A stretch of DNA of 64,000 nucleotides from Streptosporangium pseudovulgare (GTDB lineage Bacteria > Actinomycetota > Actinomycetes > Streptosporangiales > Streptosporangiaceae). Within the stretch, counting starts at the first letter, position 1. The number at the start of each line of letters is the position of its first letter. The stretch lies in the NCBI RefSeq assembly GCF_014648055.1, contig NZ_BMQJ01000024.1, forward strand, positions 1 to 64,000, given 5' to 3'. A model generated the notes under the pieces. That model did no database searches, was not told the origin of the DNA, and worked only from the letters and a program-made list of their open reading frames with translations. A program made the position numbers and the translations under genes. This document shows positions 50,540-59,029 of the stretch, one piece after another.

Positions 50540-51004
50540 ATGGTGCACGACATCCCGCCCGGCTCCGGCCGCCCGGATCACACGGCGCGCGACCTCCGGA
50601 TCGCCGTCGGCCGTCTCGCCCGGCGGATCAGGCAGCTGTACGGCGTCGCCGACAGCGCGAGCGACCTCACCTTCACCGAGCTGGCCGTGCTGTCCCGGCT
50701 GCACCGCCAGGGCCCCTCCACCTCCGCCGAGCTCGCCGACTCCGAGCAGATCACCCCCCAGGCGATCGGCACGACGCTCGGCGCGCTGGCCAGGCGGGGC
50801 CTGATCGCCCGCGAACCCGACCCGCAGGACGGCCGGAAGGTCGTCAGCCGGCTCACCGAGGCCGGGCTGCGCGCCCACGACGACCGGACCCAGGCCGTCA
50901 CCGAACGGCTGGGGCGCGCGCTCGGCGACGCCCTGGACGACCAGGAGCGACGCCTGCTCGCCGAGGCGCTCCCCCTGCTGGAACGCGTCGCCGACCACCT
51001 GTGA
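50540..51004 (+). CDS. MarR-family transcriptional regulator
   Basis: 154 aa. A leading helix (LRIAVGRLARRIRQLY), the winged HTH (FTELAVLSRLHRQGPSTSAE, LADSEQITPQAIGTTLGALA), and the wing REPDPQDGRKVVSRLTEAG. The two end helices give the dimer. No ligand Cys or metal site is obvious. The divergent dienelactone hydrolase and the shared 67-bp region suggest repression of both genes. Confidence 0.9.
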   Translation: MVHDIPPGSGRPDHTARDLRIAVGRLARRIRQLYGVADSASDLTFTELAVLSRLHRQGPSTSAELADSEQITPQAIGTTLGALARRGLIAREPDPQDGRKVVSRLTEAGLRAHDDRTQAVTERLGRALGDALDDQERRLLAEALPLLERVADHL

Positions 51005-51023
51005 CCGCCGGCCCCTCGGGAGG

Positions 51024-51575
51024 TCAGGAGTACGACGCCACCATGCCGGCCACCATCCCGGCCACCGCGACGGACGTCAGGAGCGACCCGAAGATCACCG
51101 CGCCCCGGCGGCCCCGCCGGATCCGCAGGGCGTGGAGCGCCACGTAGGGGAGGAAGGCGAGCACGCCGGCGCCGAGGAAGGGCATGGTCAGCGCGGCCAG
51201 CAGGCCCGCCGGCCCGGTCGGGACCGCACGGTCGCGCCCGGGGGCGAGCCGGGCGCGCCTGACGTCCCCGGCGGTGGAGTCGGGCGAGGCCGCCACCGCG
51301 ACCGCGGCGCCGCCGCCGTCGGGTGTGAACCTCCCCCGGCAGTCGTAGCGCCCCTCCCCCAGCGACGCGCAGGAGACGACGGTGAGCGTGCCCGGCGTGC
51401 CGGTCCGGCCGGCCGCCAGCTCCAGGTCGTCCACGGCGAAGACGAAGGGCATCAGGCCCAGGGCCAGCCAGCAGACCAGGAGCACGGTCATGCCGATGGG
51501 GCCGGGGGTGCGGCCGGGGCCCGGGGTCGGCCCGGGCTCCACGGCGTCGAGGAGGCTTTCCAGCGCGTCGTTCAT
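51024..51575 (-). CDS. Membrane protein of unknown function
   Basis: 183 aa from ATG 51575. Hydrophobic helices at about 30-50 (GMTVLLVCWLALGLMPFVF), 120-142 (LAALTMPFLGAGVLAFLPY) and 157-178 (AVIFGSLLTSVAVAGMVAG). Between the first two is an extracellular loop with two Cys (VVSCASLGEGRYDCRGRF) that may form a disulfide. No family recognised. It is convergent with the MarR gene, 20 bp apart. Confidence 0.7.
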   Translation of the reverse strand: MNDALESLLDAVEPGPTPGPGRTPGPIGMTVLLVCWLALGLMPFVFAVDDLELAAGRTGTPGTLTVVSCASLGEGRYDCRGRFTPDGGGAAVAVAASPDSTAGDVRRARLAPGRDRAVPTGPAGLLAALTMPFLGAGVLAFLPYVALHALRIRRGRRGAVIFGSLLTSVAVAGMVAGMVASYS

Positions 51576-51714
51576 GGAACGGAACGGTGCACCCGGCCGC
51601 TTGCGGATCACCTGCCTCCGGCTTGCGGAGGACAGGGCCGGGGCGGGCGCGCGCCCTCCGCGCGGCGGTACTCCGGGAGCGGACGGCCGGCGGCCCCGCG
51701 GGCCGCCTTCCGGC

Positions 51715-52467
51715 TCACGCCTGGCGGCGGGCCTCCCTCTCCTTGGCCTCCGCCTCGTCCATTTCGGCGGCCTCCTCCGGGGTGGGGGCGGTCCCGCCGA
51801 GGTGGTGGGGCTGCCACCAGACGCCCTGGGGCTGCTCCGGGTAGGTCCGCTGGGCCCGGTCGAGCAGCTCGGCCATGCGCGTGCGCAGGTCGGCGGTGGC
51901 GGCGTCGTAGTCGTCGCCGCGCTTGGGGTGCATCGACTCGCCGACCAGGATGGTGACCGGGACGTGCCGCTGGAGGAGTTTCTTCGGGCGGCCCTTGGTC
52001 CACAGCCGCTGCGTGCCCCACAGGGCGACCGGGATCACCGGGACCCCGGCGGCCACGGCCATCCGGATCGCGCCGTTCTTGATGTCCTTGACGGTGAACG
52101 ACCGGCTGATCGTGGCCTCGGCGAACACGCCGACGACCTCGCCCGCCTTGAGCGCCTTCATGGCCGCGCCGAACGCCGAGGCGCCCGCCGCGCGGTCCAC
52201 CGGGATGTGGTGCATGCCGCGCATCAGCGGGCCGGAGATCCGGTGGTCGAAGACCTCCTTCTTGGCCATGAACCGGACCAGCCGCCTGGCGGGCAGGGCG
52301 GCGAAGCCGGCGAAGATGAAGTCCAGATAGCTGATGTGGTTGCTGACCAGCACCGCGCCCCCGGTCCTCGGTATCCGCTCGGCGCCCTCGACGCGGATCT
52401 TCAAATCCAGCGCACGGAACAACGTCCGCGCTGCCCCGATGACCGGGGGATACACGATCTCAGCCAT
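51715..52467 (-). CDS. 1-acyl-sn-glycerol-3-phosphate acyltransferase (PlsC family)
   Basis: 250 aa. VSNHISYLDFIFAGF supplies the H-x4-D catalytic pair, FMAKKEVFDHRISGPLMRGM the second block, VGVFAEATISRSF the substrate-binding block (FPEGTRS equivalent, with E and S kept), and PVIPVALWGTQRL the fourth. It acylates lysophosphatidate at position 2 in membrane lipid synthesis. The frame remains open 88 codons upstream through a 36-bp minisatellite; ATG 52467 is preferred because relatives start there, but the extension has not been excluded. Confidence 0.88.
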   Translation of the reverse strand: MAEIVYPPVIGAARTLFRALDLKIRVEGAERIPRTGGAVLVSNHISYLDFIFAGFAALPARRLVRFMAKKEVFDHRISGPLMRGMHHIPVDRAAGASAFGAAMKALKAGEVVGVFAEATISRSFTVKDIKNGAIRMAVAAGVPVIPVALWGTQRLWTKGRPKKLLQRHVPVTILVGESMHPKRGDDYDAATADLRTRMAELLDRAQRTYPEQPQGVWWQPHHLGGTAPTPEEAAEMDEAEAKEREARRQA

Positions 52468-52507
52468 GGCTGAACCGTACCTCAGCTCCCCCTCCCCGCG
52501 GCCTGCC

Positions 52508-52706
52508 ACGGTCCCGCGACGGACCGGGGTCCGACGGGCCGGAACGGTCCCGCGGCGGACCGGGGCCCGACGGGCCGGAACGGTCCCGCGGCGGACCGGG
52601 GCCCGACGGGCCGGAGCGATCCGGTGGCGGGCCGGGGCCCGACGGGCCGGAGCGATCCGGTGGCGGGCCGGGGCCCGACGGGCCGGAGCGATCCGGTGGC
52701 GGGCCG
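52508..52706. repeat. 36-bp minisatellite, five copies and a partial
   Basis: Copies start at 52508, 52544, 52580, 52616 and 52652, with a partial at 52688. Copies 2 and 3 are identical, as are 4 and 5; the two groups differ in the first half (ACGGTCCCGC against GCGATCCGGT) but share GGGCCCGACGGGCCGGA. The period is a multiple of three, so all frames stay constant through it. Confidence 0.95.
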
Positions 52707-52764
52707 AGACGGTCACCGCGTCCGCGGCCACCCCGGTGACCGCTCAGCGACCGCCCGGACCGCC

Positions 52765-54630
52765 TCAGTGGCCGCGGAACGCCTCCTCCAGCCACCACGC
52801 GCCGCGCGCCCGGGTGACCGCGGCGTGGACCAGCAGCGGTCGCTCCCGCGGGCCGTCCAGCCACCGGGTCACCGCCGCGAGGTCTCCAGGAGCCCGTACG
52901 GTGACCGCCTCGAAGCCGAACCCCCGGGCGATGCCGGCGATGTCGGCGGGCGGGAAGACCACGGTGTCCAGGGGGTGGCCGTCCGGTCCGAAATGATGCA
53001 CCTCGGCGCCGTACGCCTCGTCGTCGTAGACCACGACCACCATGCGCAGACCGAGCCGCACGACGGTCTCCAGTTCGGAGACGCCCATCAGCGCGCCGCC
53101 GTCGCCGAGCGCGGCCACCGCCAGCCGGTCCGGCCGGGCGAGGGCCGCGCCGATCGCGGTCGCCAGGCCGAGGCCGATCGACTGGAACGCCTGGGTGAAG
53201 CAGAAGCCCTCCTCGTCCGGGACATCCATGAACATCGCCGGATATCCCATGAAATTTCCGGAATCGGGGCAGACGACGCGCTCGGCGGGCAGCAGGTCGT
53301 CGAGCGCGATCGTCAGGGTCCGGGGGTCGATGCGGCCGTCACCGCTCTCGTCGGCGTACGGGACGTCCCGCCAGCGGACCTCCCTGGCGATCCGCAGCGC
53401 CAGCGCCTCCGACCGGTACCCGGCCCGGTACGGTACGGCGCGCGTCCCGGCCTCCTCCGGTACGGCGCGCGTCCCGCCGCGTTCCCCGGCCGGCGCGCCG
53501 GGCACCGGACGGGCCGCGGTCCCGTCGCCGAGCAGGTCCGCGACGGCCCGCGCGGTGCAGGCGACGTCGCCGGTCACACCGAGGTGGACCGGGCGGTGCG
53601 CGCCCAGGGCCTCCGGGTCCAGGTCCACCTGGACGACCACGGCGTCCGGGCCGACGAGCGTGCCGTGCCGGGTGGTCCACATGTTCAGGGCGCAGCCCCA
53701 GCCGACGACCACGTCGGCGTCGCGGATGAGCTCGGCGGCCAGGGGCGAGGCGAACCCACCGCTGACGTCCAGGTCCCACGGGCTGCCCCGGAAGAGGCCC
53801 TTGGCGACGGCGGAGGTGGCGAGCAGAGCGCCGGTCAGACCGGCGAGGTCCTCCAGCTCGCGCCGGGCCGTACGGGCTCCCCGGCCGGCCACGAACACCG
53901 GCCGCCGCGCGCCCGCGAGGATCTCCGCCAGCCGGGCGGCCTGCGCGGGGTCCGGCCCGGCCGGGAGCGAACGCGCCTCGCCGGTGAGGCCCGCGAGACC
54001 GGCGGACCCGGCGAGACCAGCGGAATCGGCGGAGAGGCCGGCGGAGCCGGCCGGCCCGGCGGATCGGGCGGAATCGGCGGCCTCGACGGCCCCGGCCCCC
54101 GGCCCGGTCTCCCGGTCCCCGGCCCCGGACGGACCCGGGACGGTCAGCGCCTGCACCTCCAGCGGCAGGTTGAGCAGGACGGTGCGGCGGCCGTCGCGGG
54201 CGACGCGGAACGCCTCGGCCGTCAGGGCCGCGGCGTCCGGGGCGGCGCCGACCCGCATCGGGACGGCGCCGACCGCCGCGGCCAGCGCGGCCTGGTCCAC
54301 GAAGAAGTTGGACCGCGGGGCGGTCACCTCACCGGCCAGCACGACGAGCGGCGTGCGGCTCTTGGCGGCCTCCGTGACGCCGGTCAGCGCGTTGGTCAGC
54401 CCCGGCCCCTGGTGGACGCTGAGCACGCCGACCCGGCCCGTCATCCGCGCGTGGGCGTCGGCCATGGTCGCCGCCCCGCCCTCGTGGCGCGCGGCGACGA
54501 ACCGCACGCCGTGCGCGACCAGCGCGTTGGTCACGTGGAAATTGCCGCTGCCGACCACCCCGAACGCGGTGTCCACGCCCAGCGAGGCGAGGACGGCGCC
54601 GACGGTCTCCGCGACGGTCCCGGCGCTCAA
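52765..54630 (-). CDS. Thiamine-diphosphate-dependent enzyme (acetolactate synthase-like)
   Basis: 621 aa with a TTG start overlapping the cyclase stop. The N-terminal PYR domain has GVDTAFGVVGSGNFHVTNAL and the catalytic Glu in AARHEGGAATMADAHARMTG. The middle domain (VFVAGRGARTARRELEDLA, VVVGWGCALNMWTTRHG) and the PP domain with LGDGGALMGVSELETVVRLG form the GDG...N/D metal motif. An Ala/Ser/Gly repeat insert (AGLSADSAGLAGSAGLAG) lies near 205-240. The substrate is a 2-oxoacid, unidentified; decarboxylase and synthase both fit. Confidence 0.85.
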   Translation of the reverse strand: MSAGTVAETVGAVLASLGVDTAFGVVGSGNFHVTNALVAHGVRFVAARHEGGAATMADAHARMTGRVGVLSVHQGPGLTNALTGVTEAAKSRTPLVVLAGEVTAPRSNFFVDQAALAAAVGAVPMRVGAAPDAAALTAEAFRVARDGRRTVLLNLPLEVQALTVPGPSGAGDRETGPGAGAVEAADSARSAGPAGSAGLSADSAGLAGSAGLAGLTGEARSLPAGPDPAQAARLAEILAGARRPVFVAGRGARTARRELEDLAGLTGALLATSAVAKGLFRGSPWDLDVSGGFASPLAAELIRDADVVVGWGCALNMWTTRHGTLVGPDAVVVQVDLDPEALGAHRPVHLGVTGDVACTARAVADLLGDGTAARPVPGAPAGERGGTRAVPEEAGTRAVPYRAGYRSEALALRIAREVRWRDVPYADESGDGRIDPRTLTIALDDLLPAERVVCPDSGNFMGYPAMFMDVPDEEGFCFTQAFQSIGLGLATAIGAALARPDRLAVAALGDGGALMGVSELETVVRLGLRMVVVVYDDEAYGAEVHHFGPDGHPLDTVVFPPADIAGIARGFGFEAVTVRAPGDLAAVTRWLDGPRERPLLVHAAVTRARGAWWLEEAFRGH

Positions 54631-55400
54631 CGCTCGACCAGGGCCAGCACCCGCACCGGGCTGCCCGAGCCGCCGACGATGGGCAGCGGCGGGGCGACGA
54701 CCACCGCGCCGGTGGCCGGGAGCCGGTCGAGGTTGCGGAGCTGGGTCAGGCCGTACTTGCCCGCGCCGAGCAGGAACGAGTGGCAGGGGAAGGGCGGGTC
54801 GAAGCCGTGCGCGGCGCCCGCGTCGGTGCCCACGGTCTCCACGCCGATCCCGGCGATCGGGGTCTCCTCCGCCAGCCACCTGGCGCACTCCACCGAGATC
54901 CCGGGACTGTGGGGGCCGGTCTCGTCGGCGTTGAGGAAGCTCTCCTGGTCGTGGGAGCGGGCGTCCCACCCGGTGCGGTAGAGCAGCCAGCCACCGTCGG
55001 GCAGCGGCCCGTTCGCCTTCTGCCACGCCTCGACGTGGCCGATCTCCAGCAGGAAGTCGGGGTCTCCGGCCGCCTCGCCCACGACGTCCAGCACGACGGC
55101 CGGGGCGACCAGCCGCTCCGGCGGCACCTGCGAGACGTCCTCACCGTCCTTGCCGGTCGCCCAGTGGACGGGCGCGTCGAAGTGCGTTCCCACGTGCTCG
55201 CCCGTCGTGAAGTCGTTCCAGTACCAGGCGGGGCCGCGGTCGTCGTAGCGGCTGATCTCCCTCAGCGTGAACGGGACCGTGTTCGCGAACGGCTCCGGCA
55301 GCCGCAGGATCGGCGTCTCGGACGACAGCGGCGCGGTCAGGTCGATCACCTCGATCCCGCCGCTCCGGATGCTCTCCACCAGGTTCCGCAGCACCGACAT
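54627..55400 (-). CDS. Cyclase-family amidohydrolase (kynurenine formamidase-like)
   Basis: 257 aa. The metal motif is GEHVGTHFDAPVHW (H-x-G-T-H-x-D-x-P-x-H), a close match to Mn/Zn-dependent cyclase/formamidases. Other marks are VIDLTAPLSSETPILRLP, WLLYRTGWDARS and GIGVETVGTDAG. It cleaves amides or lactones. It is the middle gene of a TauE-like exporter, cyclase and ThDP-enzyme operon and overlaps the next start, so the three probably process one small acid. Confidence 0.88.
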   Translation of the reverse strand: MSVLRNLVESIRSGGIEVIDLTAPLSSETPILRLPEPFANTVPFTLREISRYDDRGPAWYWNDFTTGEHVGTHFDAPVHWATGKDGEDVSQVPPERLVAPAVVLDVVGEAAGDPDFLLEIGHVEAWQKANGPLPDGGWLLYRTGWDARSHDQESFLNADETGPHSPGISVECARWLAEETPIAGIGVETVGTDAGAAHGFDPPFPCHSFLLGAGKYGLTQLRNLDRLPATGAVVVAPPLPIVGGSGSPVRVLALVER

Positions 55401-55500
55401 GACGCCTCCGAGGTCGGGAGATGGCCTGGTCGGATCCTCCTACACGCCGGGGGCCTCCGCCATCCCCGCGCGCCGTGTCGGTCCCGGCCCGGACGGCCGG

Positions 55501-56478
55501 TCAGAGGTAGGCGTCGAGTGCGAGCTTGGCGGCGACGAGCAGGCCGCACACGGCGGCGGCGACGCGCAGGGACGCGCCGGGGAGCCGCCGGGCGATCACC
55601 GGGCCGATCCGGCCGCCGATCAGGAACCCCACCGCCAGCGGCACCGCCGCCGACCACCGCACCGGTCCGAAGACCGCGAAGCCGAGGGCGGCGACGGCGT
55701 TGGCGAAGGAGGACACGACGTTCTTCACGGCGTTGACCCGGACCGGCGACTGGTCGAGCACGGCGGTGAGCACCGCGAACATGACGATCCCGCCGGCCGC
55801 GCCGAAGTAGCCGATGTAGGTGGCGACCGCGAACAGCGCGGCCCGCACCGGCCAGCGCTCCTCCGCTCCCGCGTCGCGGGGCGTGCCGTACGGCGTGTCG
55901 TACGGCGGGCCACCCGCGGGATCGCCCGCACCGCCCGGCGGGTCGTCGTCCGGGCCGCCGGAAGGACCGCGGGAAGGACCGCAGGAATGACCGCGGGAAG
56001 GACCGCGGGAAGGACCGCGGGAAGGACCGCGGGAAGGACCGCGGGAAAGGCCGTCGGAAGGACCGCCGGGCGGGCCGCCCGCCGTACCGGGGCGGGCGCC
56101 GGCGGCCAGGCCGGGCAGCCGGGGCGGGCGGATCAGCGTCAGCGAGGCGACCGCGACCAGCCACGGCACGATCGCCTCGAATGTCCGCGACGGCGTGAGC
56201 AGCAGCAGGGCCGCGCCCGTGGCGCCGCCGAGCGCCGTCACCCAGCCCATGCGCAGCACCAGCCCGCCCTGCCCGGCCAGTTCGGGCCGCGACCCGGCGG
56301 CCGCCCCGAGGCCGGTGAAGACCAGCGCGGTCGTGTTGGTGACGTTCGCGGTCAGCGGGGGCAGTCCGAACGCCAGCAGCGCCGGGTAGGAGACGACGGA
56401 CGCCAGGCTCACCACCGTGCTGACCACACCGGCCAGCACCCCCACCCCGGCGAGTCCCAGCACCTCGGTGACGTTCAC
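55501..56478 (-). CDS. TauE/SafE-family membrane transporter
   Basis: 325 aa, GTG at 56478. Helices in two halves: EVLGLAGVGVLAGVVSTVVS, VVSYPALLAFGLPPLTANV, TNTTALVFTGLGAAAG in the first, and PVRAALFAVATYIGYFGAAG, VNAVKNVVSSFANAVAALGF and PLAVGFLIGGRIGPVIARRL in the second, each half containing the family's S-x-P-x-L and G-x-x-x-x-P-type turns. The loop between them is a Gly-Pro-Ser-Arg repeat (12-bp period). It exports a small anion, possibly an organosulfonate or carboxylate. It lies 100 bp before the cyclase gene on the same strand. Confidence 0.8.
   Translation of the reverse strand: MNVTEVLGLAGVGVLAGVVSTVVSLASVVSYPALLAFGLPPLTANVTNTTALVFTGLGAAAGSRPELAGQGGLVLRMGWVTALGGATGAALLLLTPSRTFEAIVPWLVAVASLTLIRPPRLPGLAAGARPGTAGGPPGGPSDGLSRGPSRGPSRGPSRGPSRGHSCGPSRGPSGGPDDDPPGGAGDPAGGPPYDTPYGTPRDAGAEERWPVRAALFAVATYIGYFGAAGGIVMFAVLTAVLDQSPVRVNAVKNVVSSFANAVAALGFAVFGPVRWSAAVPLAVGFLIGGRIGPVIARRLPGASLRVAAAVCGLLVAAKLALDAYL
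55961..56060. repeat. 12-bp coding repeat in the transporter loop
   Basis: Repeats of GGAAGGACCGCG and variants code for Gly-Pro-Ser-Arg units in the minus-strand protein. Copy number is about seven with point changes; one copy is altered to GGAATGACCGCG. Confidence 0.85.
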
Positions 56479-56551
56479 AGGGATCAACCCAACCACACGG
56501 CGTTCCGGTCCCGGACACCCGGTGAGGCGGCGGCGCCCGGCGGTGACACGG

Positions 56552-56631
56552 GACGCCCGGTGAGGGCACTGGACGCCCGGCGGGAGCGCGGAACGCCCGG
56601 TGGGGACGAGGGACGCCCGGCAGGGGCGCGG
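56552..56631. repeat. 20-bp tandem repeat, four copies
   Basis: Units 56552-56571, 56572-56591, 56592-56611 and 56612-56631 all follow the pattern (G/A)ACGCCCGG(T/C), then a G-rich 3' half. They lie in the 259-bp gap between the transporter and the Dha operon; the promoter of DhaK must be in the remaining 106 bp. Confidence 0.85.
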
Positions 56632-56737
56632 AGCCCCGGACCGTCCGGCGGCGGGCAGCGGCGCGTCCGGTGGCGGGTGCCGAGGTTTTTCGGTCACGGC
56701 GCTTGCCCTCCCCGCCGAACGGGCAGATCTTCGGGAT

Positions 56738-57730
56738 GTGAAGAAGCTCATCAACAGTGCTGATTCGGTGGTCGCCGACGCGCTGCGCGGGCTCGCGGCC
56801 GCGCACCCGGACCTGCGGGTCGACGTGAAGAACCAGTTCGTGACACGCGCCTCCGGGCCGCGCCGGGGCAAGGTCGGCCTGGTCTCCGGCGGCGGCTCCG
56901 GACACGAGCCGCTGCACGCCGGTTTCGTCGGGTACGGCATGCTCGACGCCGCCTGCCCCGGTGAGATCTTCACCTCGCCCGTGCCCGACCAGGTGATCGC
57001 GGCCAGCACCGCCGTGGACGGCGGGGCCGGGGTTCTGCACGTCGTGAAGAACTACACCGGCGACGTCCTGAACTTCGGCATGGCCGCCGAGCTGTGCGCC
57101 GACGAGGGCGTGGAGGTCGCGGCCGTGGTGGTCGACGACGACGTGGCCGTCCGCGACTCCCTCTACACGGCGGGCCGTCGGGGAACCGGCGCCACGGTCT
57201 TCGTCGAGAAGATCGCCGGAGCCGCGGCCGAGGCCGGGGCGCCGCTGGCGGAGGTACGGCGGGTGGCCGAGGAGGTCAACTCCCGAAGCCGGTCGTTCGG
57301 CATCGCGCTGAGCGCCTGCACCACCCCCGCCGCGGGCGTGCCCACCTTCGAGCTGGGCGACGACGAGGTCGAGCTGGGCATCGGCATCCACGGAGAGCCG
57401 GGCCGCGCCCGGTCGGCCATGCGCGGGGCGCGCGAGCTGGTGCGCGTCGCGATGGACGCCCTCCACGAGGACATGCCGCTCGACGGGGACGTCCTGGTCA
57501 TGGTGAACGGCATGGGCGGCACCCCGCTGATCGAGCTGTACGTCGCCTTCGCCGAGGTGGCTGCCTACCTGGAGGAGAAGGGCGCGACGCCGTCGCGCAA
57601 CCTGGTGGGCGACTACATCACGAGCCTCGACATGCAGGGCTTCTCGGTCACGGCCTGCCTGCTGACGCCGGAGCTGACCCGGCTGTGGGACGCGCCGGTG
57701 CAGACGCCCGCGCTGCGGTGGGGCCGCTGA
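56738..57730 (+). CDS. dhaK: Dihydroxyacetone kinase subunit DhaK
   Basis: 330 aa, GTG start. GLVSGGGSGHEPLHAGFVGY is the substrate-binding entry, VLHVVKNYTGDVLNFGMAAE the second block, and LGIGIHGEPG contains the His that forms a covalent hemiaminal with dihydroxyacetone. VMVNGMGGTPLIELYVAF ends the domain. It lacks an ATP-binding domain, as the PTS-type DhaK does. It is one base from the DhaL gene. Confidence 0.95.
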   Translation: MKKLINSADSVVADALRGLAAAHPDLRVDVKNQFVTRASGPRRGKVGLVSGGGSGHEPLHAGFVGYGMLDAACPGEIFTSPVPDQVIAASTAVDGGAGVLHVVKNYTGDVLNFGMAAELCADEGVEVAAVVVDDDVAVRDSLYTAGRRGTGATVFVEKIAGAAAEAGAPLAEVRRVAEEVNSRSRSFGIALSACTTPAAGVPTFELGDDEVELGIGIHGEPGRARSAMRGARELVRVAMDALHEDMPLDGDVLVMVNGMGGTPLIELYVAFAEVAAYLEEKGATPSRNLVGDYITSLDMQGFSVTACLLTPELTRLWDAPVQTPALRWGR

Positions 57731-57731
57731 C

Positions 57732-58628
57732 ATGGCCGGGCCGGACGACCGCGCGCGTGGCACGGGCGGCACGGGGAACGCCGACGGAATGAGCGACACG
57801 AACGGCACAGGCGGCACGGGCGGCGCACACGAGGCGAACGCCGCGAATCACACGACCCGGGCGGGCACCGCGAGCGGCGTGAGCAGCGCGAGCGGCGCGG
57901 CCGGCGGCACGGCCGACGCGGGCGGCCTGGACGCCGCCCTCTTCGCCGCGTGGGCCGAGGAGATCGCCGCGGCGGTCCGGGCCGACCGGGACCGGCTGAC
58001 CGCGCTGGACTCCGCGATCGGCGACGCCGACCACGGGGCCAACCTCGACCGGGGCTTCACCGCGGTCGCCGAGGCGCTGGCCGGCGGCCGGCCGGACACC
58101 CCGGGAGCGCTGCTGTCCCTGGTGGGCAACACGCTGATCCGCAAGGTCGGCGGGGCGTCCGGGCCGCTGTACGGCATGGCGTTCCGGGAGGCGGGCAAGG
58201 CGCTGGGCGACGCCCCCGAGGTCTCCCTCGCCGACCTCGACGCGGCCCTGGCCGCCGGGCTGGCCGGGATACGGAGGCTGGGATCCGCCGCAGAGGGCGA
58301 CAAGACCATGGTGGACGCGCTGGCCCCGGCGCTCCGGGCGCTGACGCAGGCCGTACAGGAGGGGCTGGCCCCGGCGGAGGCGGTCGGCGCGGCGGCGGAG
58401 GCGGCGCTGGCCGGGGCGCAGGCCACGATCCCGATGCAGGCCCGCAAGGGCCGGGCCAGTTACCTCGGCCCGCGCAGCCTGGGGCACGAGGACCCCGGCG
58501 CCGCGTCCACCGCCCTCATCGTCCGGGCGCTGCACGCGGCGGTGTCCCGTACGGCGGGCGCCCCGGGTGAGCGGTCCGGGCCCGCCCCGGGAGAGACGTC
58601 CCGGCGGGCCCCGGAAGGACCGGCGTGA
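57732..58628 (+). CDS. dhaL: Dihydroxyacetone kinase subunit DhaL with long disordered N-terminus
   Basis: 298 aa. The first 65 or so residues are Gly/Thr/Ala-rich and unlike the family (GTGGTGNADGMSDTNG). The DhaL core then shows TALDSAIGDADHGANLDRGF (the Asp set that binds Mg-ADP), GGASGPLYGMAFREAG, GSAAEGDKTMVDALAPAL and SYLGPRSLGHEDPGAAST. It carries the ADP that is rephosphorylated by DhaM. The next gene begins in an overlap with its stop (TGATG). Confidence 0.92.
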   Translation: MAGPDDRARGTGGTGNADGMSDTNGTGGTGGAHEANAANHTTRAGTASGVSSASGAAGGTADAGGLDAALFAAWAEEIAAAVRADRDRLTALDSAIGDADHGANLDRGFTAVAEALAGGRPDTPGALLSLVGNTLIRKVGGASGPLYGMAFREAGKALGDAPEVSLADLDAALAAGLAGIRRLGSAAEGDKTMVDALAPALRALTQAVQEGLAPAEAVGAAAEAALAGAQATIPMQARKGRASYLGPRSLGHEDPGAASTALIVRALHAAVSRTAGAPGERSGPAPGETSRRAPEGPA

Positions 58629-58999
58629 TGGTGGGCATCGTCCTCGTCTCCCACAGCGGCCCGCTGGCCGACGAGCTCGTGCGGCTGGCCCGGCAGATCG
58701 GCGGCGCGGACGTGCCGCTGGCCGGGGCGGGCGGCACCGACGACGGCGGGCTCGGCACCAGTCCCGACCTGGTGTCCAGGGCGATCGAGGAGGTGGACCG
58801 GGGCGACGGGGTGGTCCTGATCCCGGACCTGGGCAGCTCGGTGCTGACCGCCCGGCTCATGGAGGGTCCCGGCGTGGTGATCGCGGACGTGCCGTTCGTG
58901 GAGGGCACGATCGCGGCGGTCGTCTCGGCGGGCTCCGGCGCCTCGCTGGAGGACGTGGTCGCCGCGGCCGAGGAGGCCAGGACCTTCCGCAAGCTCTGA
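58628..58999 (+). CDS. dhaM: DhaM phosphoryl donor (EIIA-Man type)
   Basis: 123 aa. VGIVLVSHSGPLADELVRLA has the phospho-His of the mannose-IIA fold, and the remaining sequence (VVLIPDLGSSVLTARLMEG, IADVPFVEGTIAAVVSAGSG) completes it. It lacks the HPr and EI extensions found in enterobacterial DhaM, so it must receive phosphate from separate HPr. Start is ATG 58628 or GTG 58625. Confidence 0.92.
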   Translation: MVGIVLVSHSGPLADELVRLARQIGGADVPLAGAGGTDDGGLGTSPDLVSRAIEEVDRGDGVVLIPDLGSSVLTARLMEGPGVVIADVPFVEGTIAAVVSAGSGASLEDVVAAAEEARTFRKL

Positions 59000-59029
59000 G
59001 GGACGCCGGCGAGGCTTCTCACCATGAGG

